From Caccoplasma intestinavium (GTDB taxonomy: Bacteria; Bacteroidota; Bacteroidia; Bacteroidales; UBA11471): a DNA stretch of 47,029 bases. Below are positions 35,177-42,603 of this stretch, piece after piece. Numbering within the stretch: position 1 is the stretch's first letter; each line of letters opens with the position of its first letter. The position numbers and the translations under genes are program-made. Location of the stretch: contig DVKT01000015.1 of the NCBI GenBank assembly GCA_018715885.1, forward strand, positions 1 to 47,029, given 5' to 3'. The notes beneath the pieces were generated by a model, which ran no database searches, was not told where the DNA came from, and worked only from the letters and a program-made list of their open reading frames with translations.

Positions 35177-35219
35177 AAAAATGAAAGAGAATACCCCACA
35201 GGTATTCTCTTTCATTTTT
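35177..35219 (-). terminator. Terminator after nfo
   Basis: AAAAATGAAAGAGAATACC (35177-35195) and its exact complement (35201-35219) flank a CCACA loop. A/T runs on both sides allow either direction, but only nfo (minus strand) reads into it. It separates the GH43-nfo unit from the large pectinase unit. Confidence 0.9.
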
Positions 35220-35258
35220 ATTCAATTAAGGATCAGACCGGTTTAAGGTATAAATTTA

Positions 35259-36101
35259 TTATCGAACAAGGCTTTTCAACCAAGTGATTTCTTCCGGCCA
35301 TCGGCTTTCGTCTGGCGTTTCGAGTATGAGAGGTATGCCGTCGAAGCGGCTGTCTGCCATGATCCGCTCGAACAATCCGCTGCCTAACGCTCCTTCCCGA
35401 AGTACTTCATGACGGTCGACATGGGAGTCCAATCCCTTTTTGGAGTCGTTTATGTGCATGCCTCGAAGGTATTTCAAGCCGACGATGGCATCGAGTTGCT
35501 CAAATGTTGCTGAAAATCCTTCCGGAGTGATCAGGTCGTATCCGCCAGCCAATGCATGACACGTGTCGATACAGATTCCGATACGGCTTTTATCTTCTAC
35601 TTTGTCGATGATGTGAGCCAGATGCTCAAATCTAAATCCCACGTTAGAACCTTGTCCGGCCGTATTTTCGATGACGGCAGTAACCCTAAGTGTCTTATCG
35701 AGAGTGATGTTTATCGATTCGGCTATCCTGTCGAGGCATGCATCGATCGATATTTCTTTCAGGTGGGAACCGGGGTGGAAGTTGAGCAAGGTCAATCCCA
35801 ATTGCTCACATCGCTGCATTTCATCGAGAAAGGCAGCCCTCGATTTTTCCAACCCTTCGGTCTGCGGGTGCCCCAGATTAATAAGATAACTGTCGTGAGG
35901 TAGAATTTGTCGAGCAGTATAACCGTAGGTTTGGCAACGTTCTTTAAAAAGGTCTATGCTTTTTGCTGATAAGGGGGCAGATACCCATTGTCGTTGATTT
36001 TTTGTAAAAAGAGCAAAAGCGGTTGCTCCTATGTTATGAGCATTTTCGGGTGCGTTTTCTACGCCGCCCGATGCACTTACGTGTGCGCCTATGTATTTCA
36101 T
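35259..36101 (-). CDS. nfo: Deoxyribonuclease IV (endonuclease IV)
   Basis: Metal-dependent AP endonuclease of base-excision repair; it nicks DNA 5' to abasic sites. It is a TIM barrel of 280 residues, the usual bacterial size. The metal-site motifs are visible: 'YIGAHVSASGG', 'LLNFHPGSHL', 'VIENTAGQG', 'CIDTCHALAGGYD', 'GMHINDSK' and 'DSHVDRHEVL'. It starts 11 bp after the GH43 stop codon with no promoter between, so it should be transcribed with a secreted glycosidase. This is an odd partnership for a repair enzyme. It is cytoplasmic, with no signal peptide. Confidence 0.96.
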   Translation of the reverse strand: MKYIGAHVSASGGVENAPENAHNIGATAFALFTKNQRQWVSAPLSAKSIDLFKERCQTYGYTARQILPHDSYLINLGHPQTEGLEKSRAAFLDEMQRCEQLGLTLLNFHPGSHLKEISIDACLDRIAESINITLDKTLRVTAVIENTAGQGSNVGFRFEHLAHIIDKVEDKSRIGICIDTCHALAGGYDLITPEGFSATFEQLDAIVGLKYLRGMHINDSKKGLDSHVDRHEVLREGALGSGLFERIMADSRFDGIPLILETPDESRWPEEITWLKSLVR

Positions 36102-36112
36102 AATGATAAAAA

Positions 36113-37693
36113 TTATTGGAATATAAAATCGTATAATTCGCAGAGCGATTGGCCTTCCACATCTGATGTGAATAGTATGTAGAGTGCATGTTTTCCTTTC
36201 AATCCTTTCACGCCCGAAAGTGTGGCGGTGCGTTCGCTCACTGTACCGTCGGACGTGGAGTCGAGCTTCAATCGGCCTATCTCTTTACCTCCCCGGCTTT
36301 TCCACGGACTGTCAATCATGAAAATGATTTCCCCGTCTATGCCTGTCGATTTCAGTCGCAGGCATAATTCAGCTTTTTTACGGCGTCCCAATAAGTCGAA
36401 ATTGAAATATTTATACCCGATGATGGAGCCGTTTGTGTTGTTTACGACCGGTGCATGAAAGGTATTCAGGCTGTAAGAGGCGTCGAGGCCATCATCTCCC
36501 GCATAAGTCGCTTTAACATAGGAGCCGCTGTGTATGTAGTTGGGGTATTTCTTGATAATAGGAGTGGGCCCGGTATAGTAGCAGGCAATACCGGCCGGTT
36601 GGCGTTCAAAAGGATTCAATCCCTCGGAACAAAATCCTTCGGAGGTGTATTCGGCCTCGGAAATTTCCACTTTGTCTTTTTTTACGCTGACGGTAACCGG
36701 TGCGACCATGGCCTGACGCGAAAATTCATTTGTCCCTATTTGTCGGTGATAGAAAACATACCATTGCCCGTTTATTTCGGCCAGACTGCCGTGGGTGTTC
36801 CCTCCCGGATTGGCCGTAGGAATGACTTTGCCTTCTTCGTCGTATCCGCGAGCGCGGCCATCAATAAGGGTTCCTCCGTAAGTGAACGGTCCTAACGGGC
36901 TGTCGCTGTAAGCGTAAGCCAATGTATAGTTGGTGGAAGGAAGCGAAAATTCTCCTTCTTGGGTAACCCGGCTATATATGAATACATATTTACCATTGAT
37001 TTTCCGCATCGAGGAGGCTTCAAAAAATCGGAATTCGCCTTCTTGTTTACAGCCCGAAATCATATCTTCTACAATGTCGGTACCGGGTTTTACGGTACAC
37101 ATGGTTGTAGGGTCGAGTTCGGCGCCGAAAGAGCGATTGAATCCCCAATAACCATATATCCGTCCGTCGTCATCGCAAAAAATAGCAGGATCGAACCCGA
37201 ATATACCATAAGTGGTGCGACCGTCGTCATTCCAATTGCATACCTCAAAAGGACCATCGGGACGATAGGATTTAGCTATCATGTTTTGTCTGCCGCCGAC
37301 TTGGTTGTTAGGACATAAATAATACACTTTACGGCCGTTTTCAATGCATTCCATTACATCGGGTGCATACAATACATCGGCCAGAGTGTCGGGTGTGAAA
37401 GGCTTGCCGTCTCGGGTAAATTCCGATTTGAAAATCACACCGTCATACCGCCATTCACGTAAGTTATCGACCGAGGCCGACCATACGACTTGGTCGCGTC
37501 CGCAATAGTGTGTGCGTAGATTATCGTGCGAACCGTAGATATATACACGGAAAGAACCGGGTTTGTCGGGATCCTCAAATACATACGGTTCTCCGTCGGG
37601 AATATGTTCCCACAAAGGAAGAAACGGATTTTGTGCATTAGCATAAAATCCGCAGATAGCGAGTACGATAATAAGGCCAAATAGTTTCCTCAT
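36113..37693 (-). CDS. Glycoside hydrolase family 43 protein
   Basis: Secreted five-bladed propeller glycosidase, 526 residues from the ATG at 37693 that opens the signal peptide ('MRKLFGLIIVLAICGFYANA'). The frame's 26 upstream codons are unrelated and cover the promoter. The likely GH43 catalytic set is D33 in 'PDGEPYVFED' (base), D168 in 'GFDPAIFCDDDGR' (pKa modulator) and E224 in 'FFEASSM' (acid). The C-terminal 150 residues form a carbohydrate-binding-module-like beta-sandwich ('AELCLRLKSTGIDGEIIFMI'). Family 43 covers arabinofuranosidases, xylosidases and galactosidases; the specificity cannot be read here. Pectin arabinan or galactan side chains fit the context. It is followed by nfo after 11 bp. 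Confidence 0.88.
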   Translation of the reverse strand: MRKLFGLIIVLAICGFYANAQNPFLPLWEHIPDGEPYVFEDPDKPGSFRVYIYGSHDNLRTHYCGRDQVVWSASVDNLREWRYDGVIFKSEFTRDGKPFTPDTLADVLYAPDVMECIENGRKVYYLCPNNQVGGRQNMIAKSYRPDGPFEVCNWNDDGRTTYGIFGFDPAIFCDDDGRIYGYWGFNRSFGAELDPTTMCTVKPGTDIVEDMISGCKQEGEFRFFEASSMRKINGKYVFIYSRVTQEGEFSLPSTNYTLAYAYSDSPLGPFTYGGTLIDGRARGYDEEGKVIPTANPGGNTHGSLAEINGQWYVFYHRQIGTNEFSRQAMVAPVTVSVKKDKVEISEAEYTSEGFCSEGLNPFERQPAGIACYYTGPTPIIKKYPNYIHSGSYVKATYAGDDGLDASYSLNTFHAPVVNNTNGSIIGYKYFNFDLLGRRKKAELCLRLKSTGIDGEIIFMIDSPWKSRGGKEIGRLKLDSTSDGTVSERTATLSGVKGLKGKHALYILFTSDVEGQSLCELYDFIFQ

Positions 37694-37728
37694 GTTGTGA
37701 TAACTGTTTTTATGCGAAAAATTTTTCA

Positions 37729-37760
37729 TAAAGATATTGAATATATTGGTTGGAGACAAA
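37729..37760 (-). promoter_or_regulatory. Promoter of the GH43-nfo unit
   Basis: On the minus strand TTTG (37757-37760), a 20-bp spacer and TATCTTTA (37729-37736) match the Bacteroidales promoter. The -7 box is identical to that of the large pectinase operon. The rest of the 37694-37988 gap holds only the divergent promoter below. Confidence 0.6.
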
Positions 37761-37931
37761 TTAAGAAACAATTCTTTTCAAATGATAACCGATGATAAAA
37801 TGTTGAATGGACAATTTGTTTCTTGTTATTCGGATTTTCATATATCTGATTTTGCAGAGAGAAGAAGCTTTCTTGTTGGTTTGATAATGAGTCGGATAAG
37901 GGTTGGGCCGGTAAAAAACGATTGAATTTTA

Positions 37932-37962
37932 TTTTATACTGTCTTTCCTTTCGCTATATTTG
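37932..37962 (+). promoter_or_regulatory. Promoter of the alcohol dehydrogenase gene
   Basis: TATATTTG (37955-37962) is an exact -7 match, with TTTT 19 bp upstream as a partial -33 box, 26 bp before the start codon. Confidence 0.5.
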
Positions 37963-37988
37963 TCTGTTGGAAAATCAGTGATGGTATT

Positions 37989-39164
37989 ATGAATAATTTT
38001 TCTTTTCACAGCCCAACCGAGTTTGTATTCGGGAAAGATACGGAAAAACAGACCGGCCTTTTGTGTAAGAAGTACGGGGCAACACGAGTATTGATCGTAT
38101 ATGGTGGCGGTTCGGTTGTACGTAGCGGCCTGTTACAGCGGGTAGAACAATCGTTGGAAGATGCCGGTATATCTTATGTCGAGCTGGGTGGCATTCAGCC
38201 CAATCCTACCGATCCGAAAGTCTATGAAGGGATAGATCTTGCTCGTAGGGAAAGGGTCGATATGTTGTTGCCTATCGGTGGCGGATCGGTGATAGATACG
38301 GCGAAGGCTATTGCTGCCGGAGTTCCTTATGAGGGGGATTTCTGGGATTTTTTCATACGGAAAGCCATTGTGAAAAAGGCTTTGAAGGTCGGCGTCGTGC
38401 TTACGATTCCTGCTGCCGGAAGCGAAGGGTCGGGTAACAGTGTTATCACCAAGCTCGACGGATTACAGAAATTGAGTCTACGTACCCCAGATACATTGCG
38501 TCCCGTCTTTGCTGTTATGAATCCGGAATTGACTTATACATTGCCCTCTTTCCAGACGGCATGTGGTATTGTAGATATGATGGCTCATATCATGGAGCGC
38601 TATTTTTCCAATACTTCGGGCGTGGAAATTACCGACAGATTGTGCGAGGGAACGTTGAAAGCGATCATGAAAGAAGCGGCTGTTGTCATGCAGAAACCGA
38701 ACGATTATGATGCCCGTGCCAATTTGATGTGGAGCGGAACGATTGCGCACAACGGTATTTGCGGGGTCGGGAGGGAAGAAGACTGGGCATCGCATTTCAT
38801 GGAACACGAAGTGAGTGCCGTTTATGATGTGTCTCACGGTGCGGGATTGGCGGTTATTTTTCCGGCATGGTTGACTTTTATGGCCGAACATCATGTCGAA
38901 AAAGTTTATCAGTTTGCCGTGCGAGTGATGGCTATTCCAGCCGGGAAAGATAGAAAGGCCGTTGCATTGGAAGGTATCGATAGGTTGAAAAACTTCTATA
39001 CATCGATCGGTATGCCTGTCAATTTCGGGGAGTTGGGAATCGAAAATCCCGATATCGATTTGCTGGTGAAAAAATTGCATGCAAACAAAGGCGAGCAAGT
39101 CGGGTGTTATTTTAAACTTACATCGGAATACAGCAGGGAGATATACGAAATAGCTTGTAGGTAG
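37989..39164 (+). CDS. Iron-containing (group III) alcohol dehydrogenase
   Basis: NAD(P)H-dependent dehydrogenase of the BdhA/YqhD type that interconverts aldehydes and alcohols in the cytoplasm; 391 residues. The nucleotide-binding part has 'VYGGGSVVRSG' and 'LPIGGGSVIDTAKAIA'. The metal site should be formed by Asp and His in 'CGIVDMMAHIMERYF' plus the histidines in 'HFMEHEVSAVYDVSHGAGL', as in the family. The substrate is not predictable; butanol, lactaldehyde-type or stress aldehydes are all plausible. It has its own promoter. It could help dispose of lactaldehyde from rhamnose breakdown, but that is only suggested by the neighbouring rhamnosidase. Confidence 0.92.
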   Translation: MNNFSFHSPTEFVFGKDTEKQTGLLCKKYGATRVLIVYGGGSVVRSGLLQRVEQSLEDAGISYVELGGIQPNPTDPKVYEGIDLARRERVDMLLPIGGGSVIDTAKAIAAGVPYEGDFWDFFIRKAIVKKALKVGVVLTIPAAGSEGSGNSVITKLDGLQKLSLRTPDTLRPVFAVMNPELTYTLPSFQTACGIVDMMAHIMERYFSNTSGVEITDRLCEGTLKAIMKEAAVVMQKPNDYDARANLMWSGTIAHNGICGVGREEDWASHFMEHEVSAVYDVSHGAGLAVIFPAWLTFMAEHHVEKVYQFAVRVMAIPAGKDRKAVALEGIDRLKNFYTSIGMPVNFGELGIENPDIDLLVKKLHANKGEQVGCYFKLTSEYSREIYEIACR

Positions 39165-39196
39165 ATAAGATTTGTTGTCGGTTTATTCGGTGAGAA

Positions 39197-39943
39197 ATGT
39201 TAAGCAAGAATAAAATAAAATTTATACAATCGTTGGAGCGGAAAAAGGCCCGGAAGGAATACGGGTGTTTTTTGGCCGAAGGCAATAAGTTGGTAGAAGA
39301 TACGATTGTTGCATTTTCATGCAAATTGCTGGTGGCGACATCGGAATGGTTACAAGCGCATCCCCAAGTACAAGCCGACGAAGTCGTAGAAGCGTCTCCC
39401 GATGAGATATGCCGGGCATCGTTGCTCTCTTCACCACAGGACGTGATAGCTGTTTATGAAATCCCTCAGTATACCGTACAGCCGACATCGTTGTCGCAAC
39501 AGTTGGTTTTGGCCCTTGATACGGTACAAGACCCCGGGAATCTCGGTACGATTGTGCGCATCGCCGACTGGTATGGTATAGAGCATATTCTTTGTTCTCC
39601 GCTTTGTGCCGACCTTTACAACCCCAAAGTCGTACAAGCTACTATGGGAGCTTTGGCTCGCGTACAAATACATTATGTCGAGCTGGTCGATTTTCTCCCA
39701 CAAATCAAAGCACCGATATACGGAACATTTCTTGATGGTGAAAATATTTATACCCAATCTCTTACACCGTCGGGTATCATAGTGATGGGAAACGAGGGAA
39801 ACGGTATATCACCAGAAATAAGGAGCCTTGTTACTCATACACTTTTTCTTCCCAGCTATCCCGAAGGTAGAGCAACGTCCGAATCTCTCAATGTCGCAGT
39901 TGCAACGGCAGTGGTTTGTTCTGAGTTTCGTCGTCCCAAATAA
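39197..39943 (+). CDS. TrmH/SpoU-family RNA 2'-O-methyltransferase
   Basis: SAM-dependent methyltransferase for ribose 2'-OH groups of rRNA or tRNA; 248 residues. The N-terminal substrate-binding part spans about 1-90 ('RKARKEYGCFLAEGNKLV'). The C-terminal SPOUT domain has motif 1 'DPGNLGTIVRIADWYG', motif 2 'IVMGNEGNGIS' and motif 3 'PEGRATSESLNVAVATAVV', which form the trefoil-knot cofactor site. The exact RNA target is unknown. It follows the dehydrogenase by 32 bp and its stop codon lies within the start of the downstream terminator stem. Confidence 0.93.
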   Translation: MLSKNKIKFIQSLERKKARKEYGCFLAEGNKLVEDTIVAFSCKLLVATSEWLQAHPQVQADEVVEASPDEICRASLLSSPQDVIAVYEIPQYTVQPTSLSQQLVLALDTVQDPGNLGTIVRIADWYGIEHILCSPLCADLYNPKVVQATMGALARVQIHYVELVDFLPQIKAPIYGTFLDGENIYTQSLTPSGIIVMGNEGNGISPEIRSLVTHTLFLPSYPEGRATSESLNVAVATAVVCSEFRRPK

Positions 39944-39976
39944 AAAATCTCCGGTGATATTCTCCGGAGATTTTTT
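39942..39976. terminator. Bidirectional terminator between the RNA methyltransferase gene and mazG
   Basis: AAAAAATCTCCGG (39942-39954) and its exact complement (39964-39976) flank a nine-base loop, with A and T runs on the outer sides. It serves the two converging genes. Confidence 0.88.
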
Positions 39977-39996
39977 AGAATTATAGAATATATTTT

Positions 39997-40791
39997 TTAC
40001 AACCCTTTTGACTTGGCTTCATTCCAAAGTGAGTCCATCTCTCCGAGTGTCATTTCTTTAAGATTTTTATTTTGCCGTTTTGCCGTTTCTTCTATGTAGT
40101 TAAAGCGCTGTATGAATTTTTGATTGGTTCTTTCGAGTGCGTTTTCGGGGTTGATTTTATGAAGCCTTGCTGCATTAATGAGGCTGAATAACAGATCTCC
40201 GAATTCTTGTTCGGCTTTATTTTCATTCAAGTGGATCAGTTCGTTTTCAAATTCTCCGATTTCCTCTTTTACCTTATCCCACACCTGTTCTTTTTCTTCC
40301 CAATCAAACCCTACATTACAAGCTTTCTCTTGTATGCGGTATGCTTTGATAAGGGCGGGCAGAGTATTCGGGACCCCGGCAAGAACGGTTTTGTTACCTC
40401 CTTTTTCTTTCAATTTGAGTGCTTCCCAATTTTGTTCGACTTGTCCCGATGAATCGACTTGTGTCGATCCGAAAACATGTGGGTGGCGGTAGATTAGTTT
40501 TTCGCACAATGCGTCGCAGACGTCGGCCATGTCGTATAGTCCTTTTTCTTCTCCTATTTTTGCATAAAAAGCTACATGTAGGAGAACGTCGCCCAATTCT
40601 TTTTTTATCGATGCTGGATCGTTGTTGGTAATGGCTTCACACAACTCGTATGTTTCTTCTATTGTATTGGTGCGAAGAGATTCGTTGGTTTGCTTGCGGT
40701 CCCACGGGCATTTGAGACGTAATTCATCGAGTATGTCGAGAAAGCGGCCGAAAGATTCGATCTTTTCTTCTTTTGTGTGTCGAGGTGTCAT
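39997..40791 (-). CDS. mazG: Nucleoside triphosphate pyrophosphohydrolase MazG
   Basis: House-cleaning enzyme that hydrolyses (d)NTPs to monophosphates and pyrophosphate and affects ppGpp levels. Its 264 residues hold two MazG domains: the first at about 20-100 ('CPWDRKQTNESLRTNTIEET', 'KKELGDVLLHVAFYA'), the second at about 165-235 ('VKEEIGEFENELIHL', 'EFGDLLFSLINAARL'). EExxE/ExxD metal motifs are present in both. It is a single-gene unit with its own promoter. It is the housekeeping enzyme, not part of a mazEF toxin-antitoxin pair; no mazE or mazF is present. Confidence 0.96.
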   Translation of the reverse strand: MTPRHTKEEKIESFGRFLDILDELRLKCPWDRKQTNESLRTNTIEETYELCEAITNNDPASIKKELGDVLLHVAFYAKIGEEKGLYDMADVCDALCEKLIYRHPHVFGSTQVDSSGQVEQNWEALKLKEKGGNKTVLAGVPNTLPALIKAYRIQEKACNVGFDWEEKEQVWDKVKEEIGEFENELIHLNENKAEQEFGDLLFSLINAARLHKINPENALERTNQKFIQRFNYIEETAKRQNKNLKEMTLGEMDSLWNEAKSKGL

Positions 40792-40813
40792 ATCGTATGT
40801 TTTTTAGCGAAGA

Positions 40814-40845
40814 CAAAGATAAAAATTTCTGACAGATGAGCCAAT
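40814..40845 (-). promoter_or_regulatory. Promoter of mazG
   Basis: On the minus strand ATTG (40842-40845), a 20-bp spacer and TATCTTTG (40814-40821) match the Bacteroidales promoter, 22 bp before the start codon. Confidence 0.6.
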
Positions 40846-40916
40846 TGACAATGATTAATAGATAAAAAATGACATCATCAATTTCTAAAACTCTCGATTT
40901 TCTCAAATAATATGCC

Positions 40917-40924
40917 TATTTTTG
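40917..40924 (+). promoter_or_regulatory. -7 box of the nrnA-glmM unit
   Basis: TATTTTTG is an exact -7 match, 27 bp before the nrnA start. The -33 region is poor. Confidence 0.5.
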
Positions 40925-40951
40925 CAAACTTACAAAATAATATGAGTTTCT

Positions 40952-41995
40952 ATGATTCCCAAGATCCTGTCGAAAAGCGAGGCCGATGAAATAAGCAGTT
41001 GCATCGATGAGGCCAAACACGTCGTCATCGTTTGCCATGTTGCACCCGACGGCGATGCAATCGGTTCTTCTTTGGCTTTATGGCATACGTTGGCCGATTT
41101 GGGTAAGGACGTTTATGTGATTGTTCCCGATCCATATCCAGCCAGCCTGCGTTTTTTGAAAGGCTGTAAAGATATACTTGTTTATACCCGTTATACCGAC
41201 TTTGCTCAAAAACTGATAGAAAGAGCCGATTTGATTTTCTGTTTGGATTTCAATGAACCGAAACGGGTCGATTCGATGGAGACGGTTTTGATGGCTTCGA
41301 AAGCAAAGAAAATATTGATAGATCATCACCTGTATCCGTCTTCGTTTTGCGATATTACGATATCTCATCCTGAAATATCTTCGAGTTGTGAAGTCTTGTT
41401 CCGTGTAATTTGCGGTTTGGGATTGTTCGAGCAGATGTCGGTCGATGCGGCTAATGCCATTTATACCGGAATGATGACCGATACGGGAAATTTTACCTAT
41501 AATTCGAACTATCCCGAAATGTATATAACCATAGCCGAATTGATAAAGAAGGGTATCAATAAGGATACGATATATGCACGCATTCACAATACGAACAGCG
41601 AGGAGAAGTTGCGCTTGAACGGTTTTGCAATTTCGCAAAAGATGGAGGTGTTTCCCGAGTATGATGCGGCGATAATCAGTTTGTCTCAGAAAGAGTTGAA
41701 CCATTATCATTACCAAAAAGGCGATACCGAAGGTCTTGTGAATGTTCCTCTTTCTATGGAAAATATTCTTTTTTCAGCATTTTTGAGGGAGGAATCGAAT
41801 CTGATAAAAATATCGTTACGCTCCAAAGGAACGTTTCCTGCCAATAAAATTGCATCAGAGTATTTCAATGGTGGCGGCCATTTGAATGCAGCCGGAGGGG
41901 AGTTCTATGGTACATTGAAGGAAGCGGAAGATTTAATGCATAAAATATTGCCGGTTATCGGTGAATTGGCTATTCAATCAAAAAAAGAACAATAA
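40952..41995 (+). CDS. nrnA: DHH-family phosphoesterase, NrnA-like (nanoRNase / pAp phosphatase)
   Basis: Predicted to degrade very short RNA oligomers and to dephosphorylate pAp. It has 347 residues. The DHH domain has the metal motifs 'CHVAPDGDAIGSSL', 'FCLDFNEP' and 'LIDHHLYPS' (the DHH motif itself). The DHHA1 domain ends with 'GGGHLNAAGG', the nucleic-acid-binding signature. It lacks CBS or GGDEF domains, so it is not GdpP. The next gene, a lipoprotein, starts one base after its stop codon, and glmM follows, so the three are probably one unit. Confidence 0.93.
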   Translation: MIPKILSKSEADEISSCIDEAKHVVIVCHVAPDGDAIGSSLALWHTLADLGKDVYVIVPDPYPASLRFLKGCKDILVYTRYTDFAQKLIERADLIFCLDFNEPKRVDSMETVLMASKAKKILIDHHLYPSSFCDITISHPEISSSCEVLFRVICGLGLFEQMSVDAANAIYTGMMTDTGNFTYNSNYPEMYITIAELIKKGINKDTIYARIHNTNSEEKLRLNGFAISQKMEVFPEYDAAIISLSQKELNHYHYQKGDTEGLVNVPLSMENILFSAFLREESNLIKISLRSKGTFPANKIASEYFNGGGHLNAAGGEFYGTLKEAEDLMHKILPVIGELAIQSKKEQ

Positions 41996-41996
41996 T

Positions 41997-42593
41997 ATGA
42001 ATATGAAATTTTTTATAACGATTTCGGTTTTCTTTTCGGTGTTCGCATTTGCCTCTTGCGACGACGGAAAAACATATATCGAATTGCGAGAAGAAGAAGA
42101 TAACGCGATAGAAAAATACCTTACGACCGATGGTCGATGGGTGGCAGATCTTCCCGGTGATGGGAATTTCCAAACAGCAGAGAATACCGATAATCCTCCT
42201 TTTTACAGACTCCCCGATGATGTGTATATGCAGATTCTTTCGATGGGATACCGCGACTCTACCAATAGCTTTTTTGTCGCCGATGATAAAGTTTATTTCC
42301 GATATACGCGTATGAGCCTGACCGATTGGGCCGACGGTATCGTCTCGACCTCGGGCAACATGAATGACGCAAGTGGGGGTAGTGATAAGTATTATTTTAC
42401 ATATACGACTCAAATGGGTTCGAATTACTCGATGTATTTTGAGTATGGGCTGGGAATCCAATATCCGTTGAGATATGTAGGCAATGGAGCGTTGCTGAAT
42501 TTGGTCGTTCCATCTAAAATGGGCTTCGCCAGCGAAATCTCCGATGTCATTCCCTATTTATATACCATTAAGTATAACTTGAAAGAAAATTGA
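41997..42593 (+). CDS. DUF4827 family lipoprotein
   Basis: Lipoprotein of 198 residues, unknown function. The signal peptide ends in lipobox 'FAFASC' (cysteine at about 21). The mature part begins with acidic sequence ('YIELREEEDNAIEKYL'), then a beta-rich domain with Tyr-rich strands ('SMYFEYGLGIQYPLRYV'). I assign it to DUF4827, which I recall beside nrnA and glmM in Bacteroides; FKBP-like folds have been suggested for related lipoproteins. The ATG at 41997 lies one base after the nrnA stop. A second ATG at 42003 also fits the signal peptide. The open frame upstream to 41961 overlaps nrnA and is not used. Confidence 0.72.
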   Translation: MNMKFFITISVFFSVFAFASCDDGKTYIELREEEDNAIEKYLTTDGRWVADLPGDGNFQTAENTDNPPFYRLPDDVYMQILSMGYRDSTNSFFVADDKVYFRYTRMSLTDWADGIVSTSGNMNDASGGSDKYYFTYTTQMGSNYSMYFEYGLGIQYPLRYVGNGALLNLVVPSKMGFASEISDVIPYLYTIKYNLKEN

Positions 42594-42603
42594 TAACCCG
42601 TCT

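Noticed and set aside
37737..37925. A 62-codon plus-strand frame between the GH43 gene and the alcohol dehydrogenase gene
   Set aside because: It overlaps the GH43 promoter, lacks its own promoter and shows no signal or known motif. I treat the gap as a divergent regulatory region.
39997..40791. A mazEF-type toxin-antitoxin system around mazG
   Set aside because: There are no small partner genes for a toxin or antitoxin; the two-domain pyrophosphohydrolase is the ordinary housekeeping enzyme.
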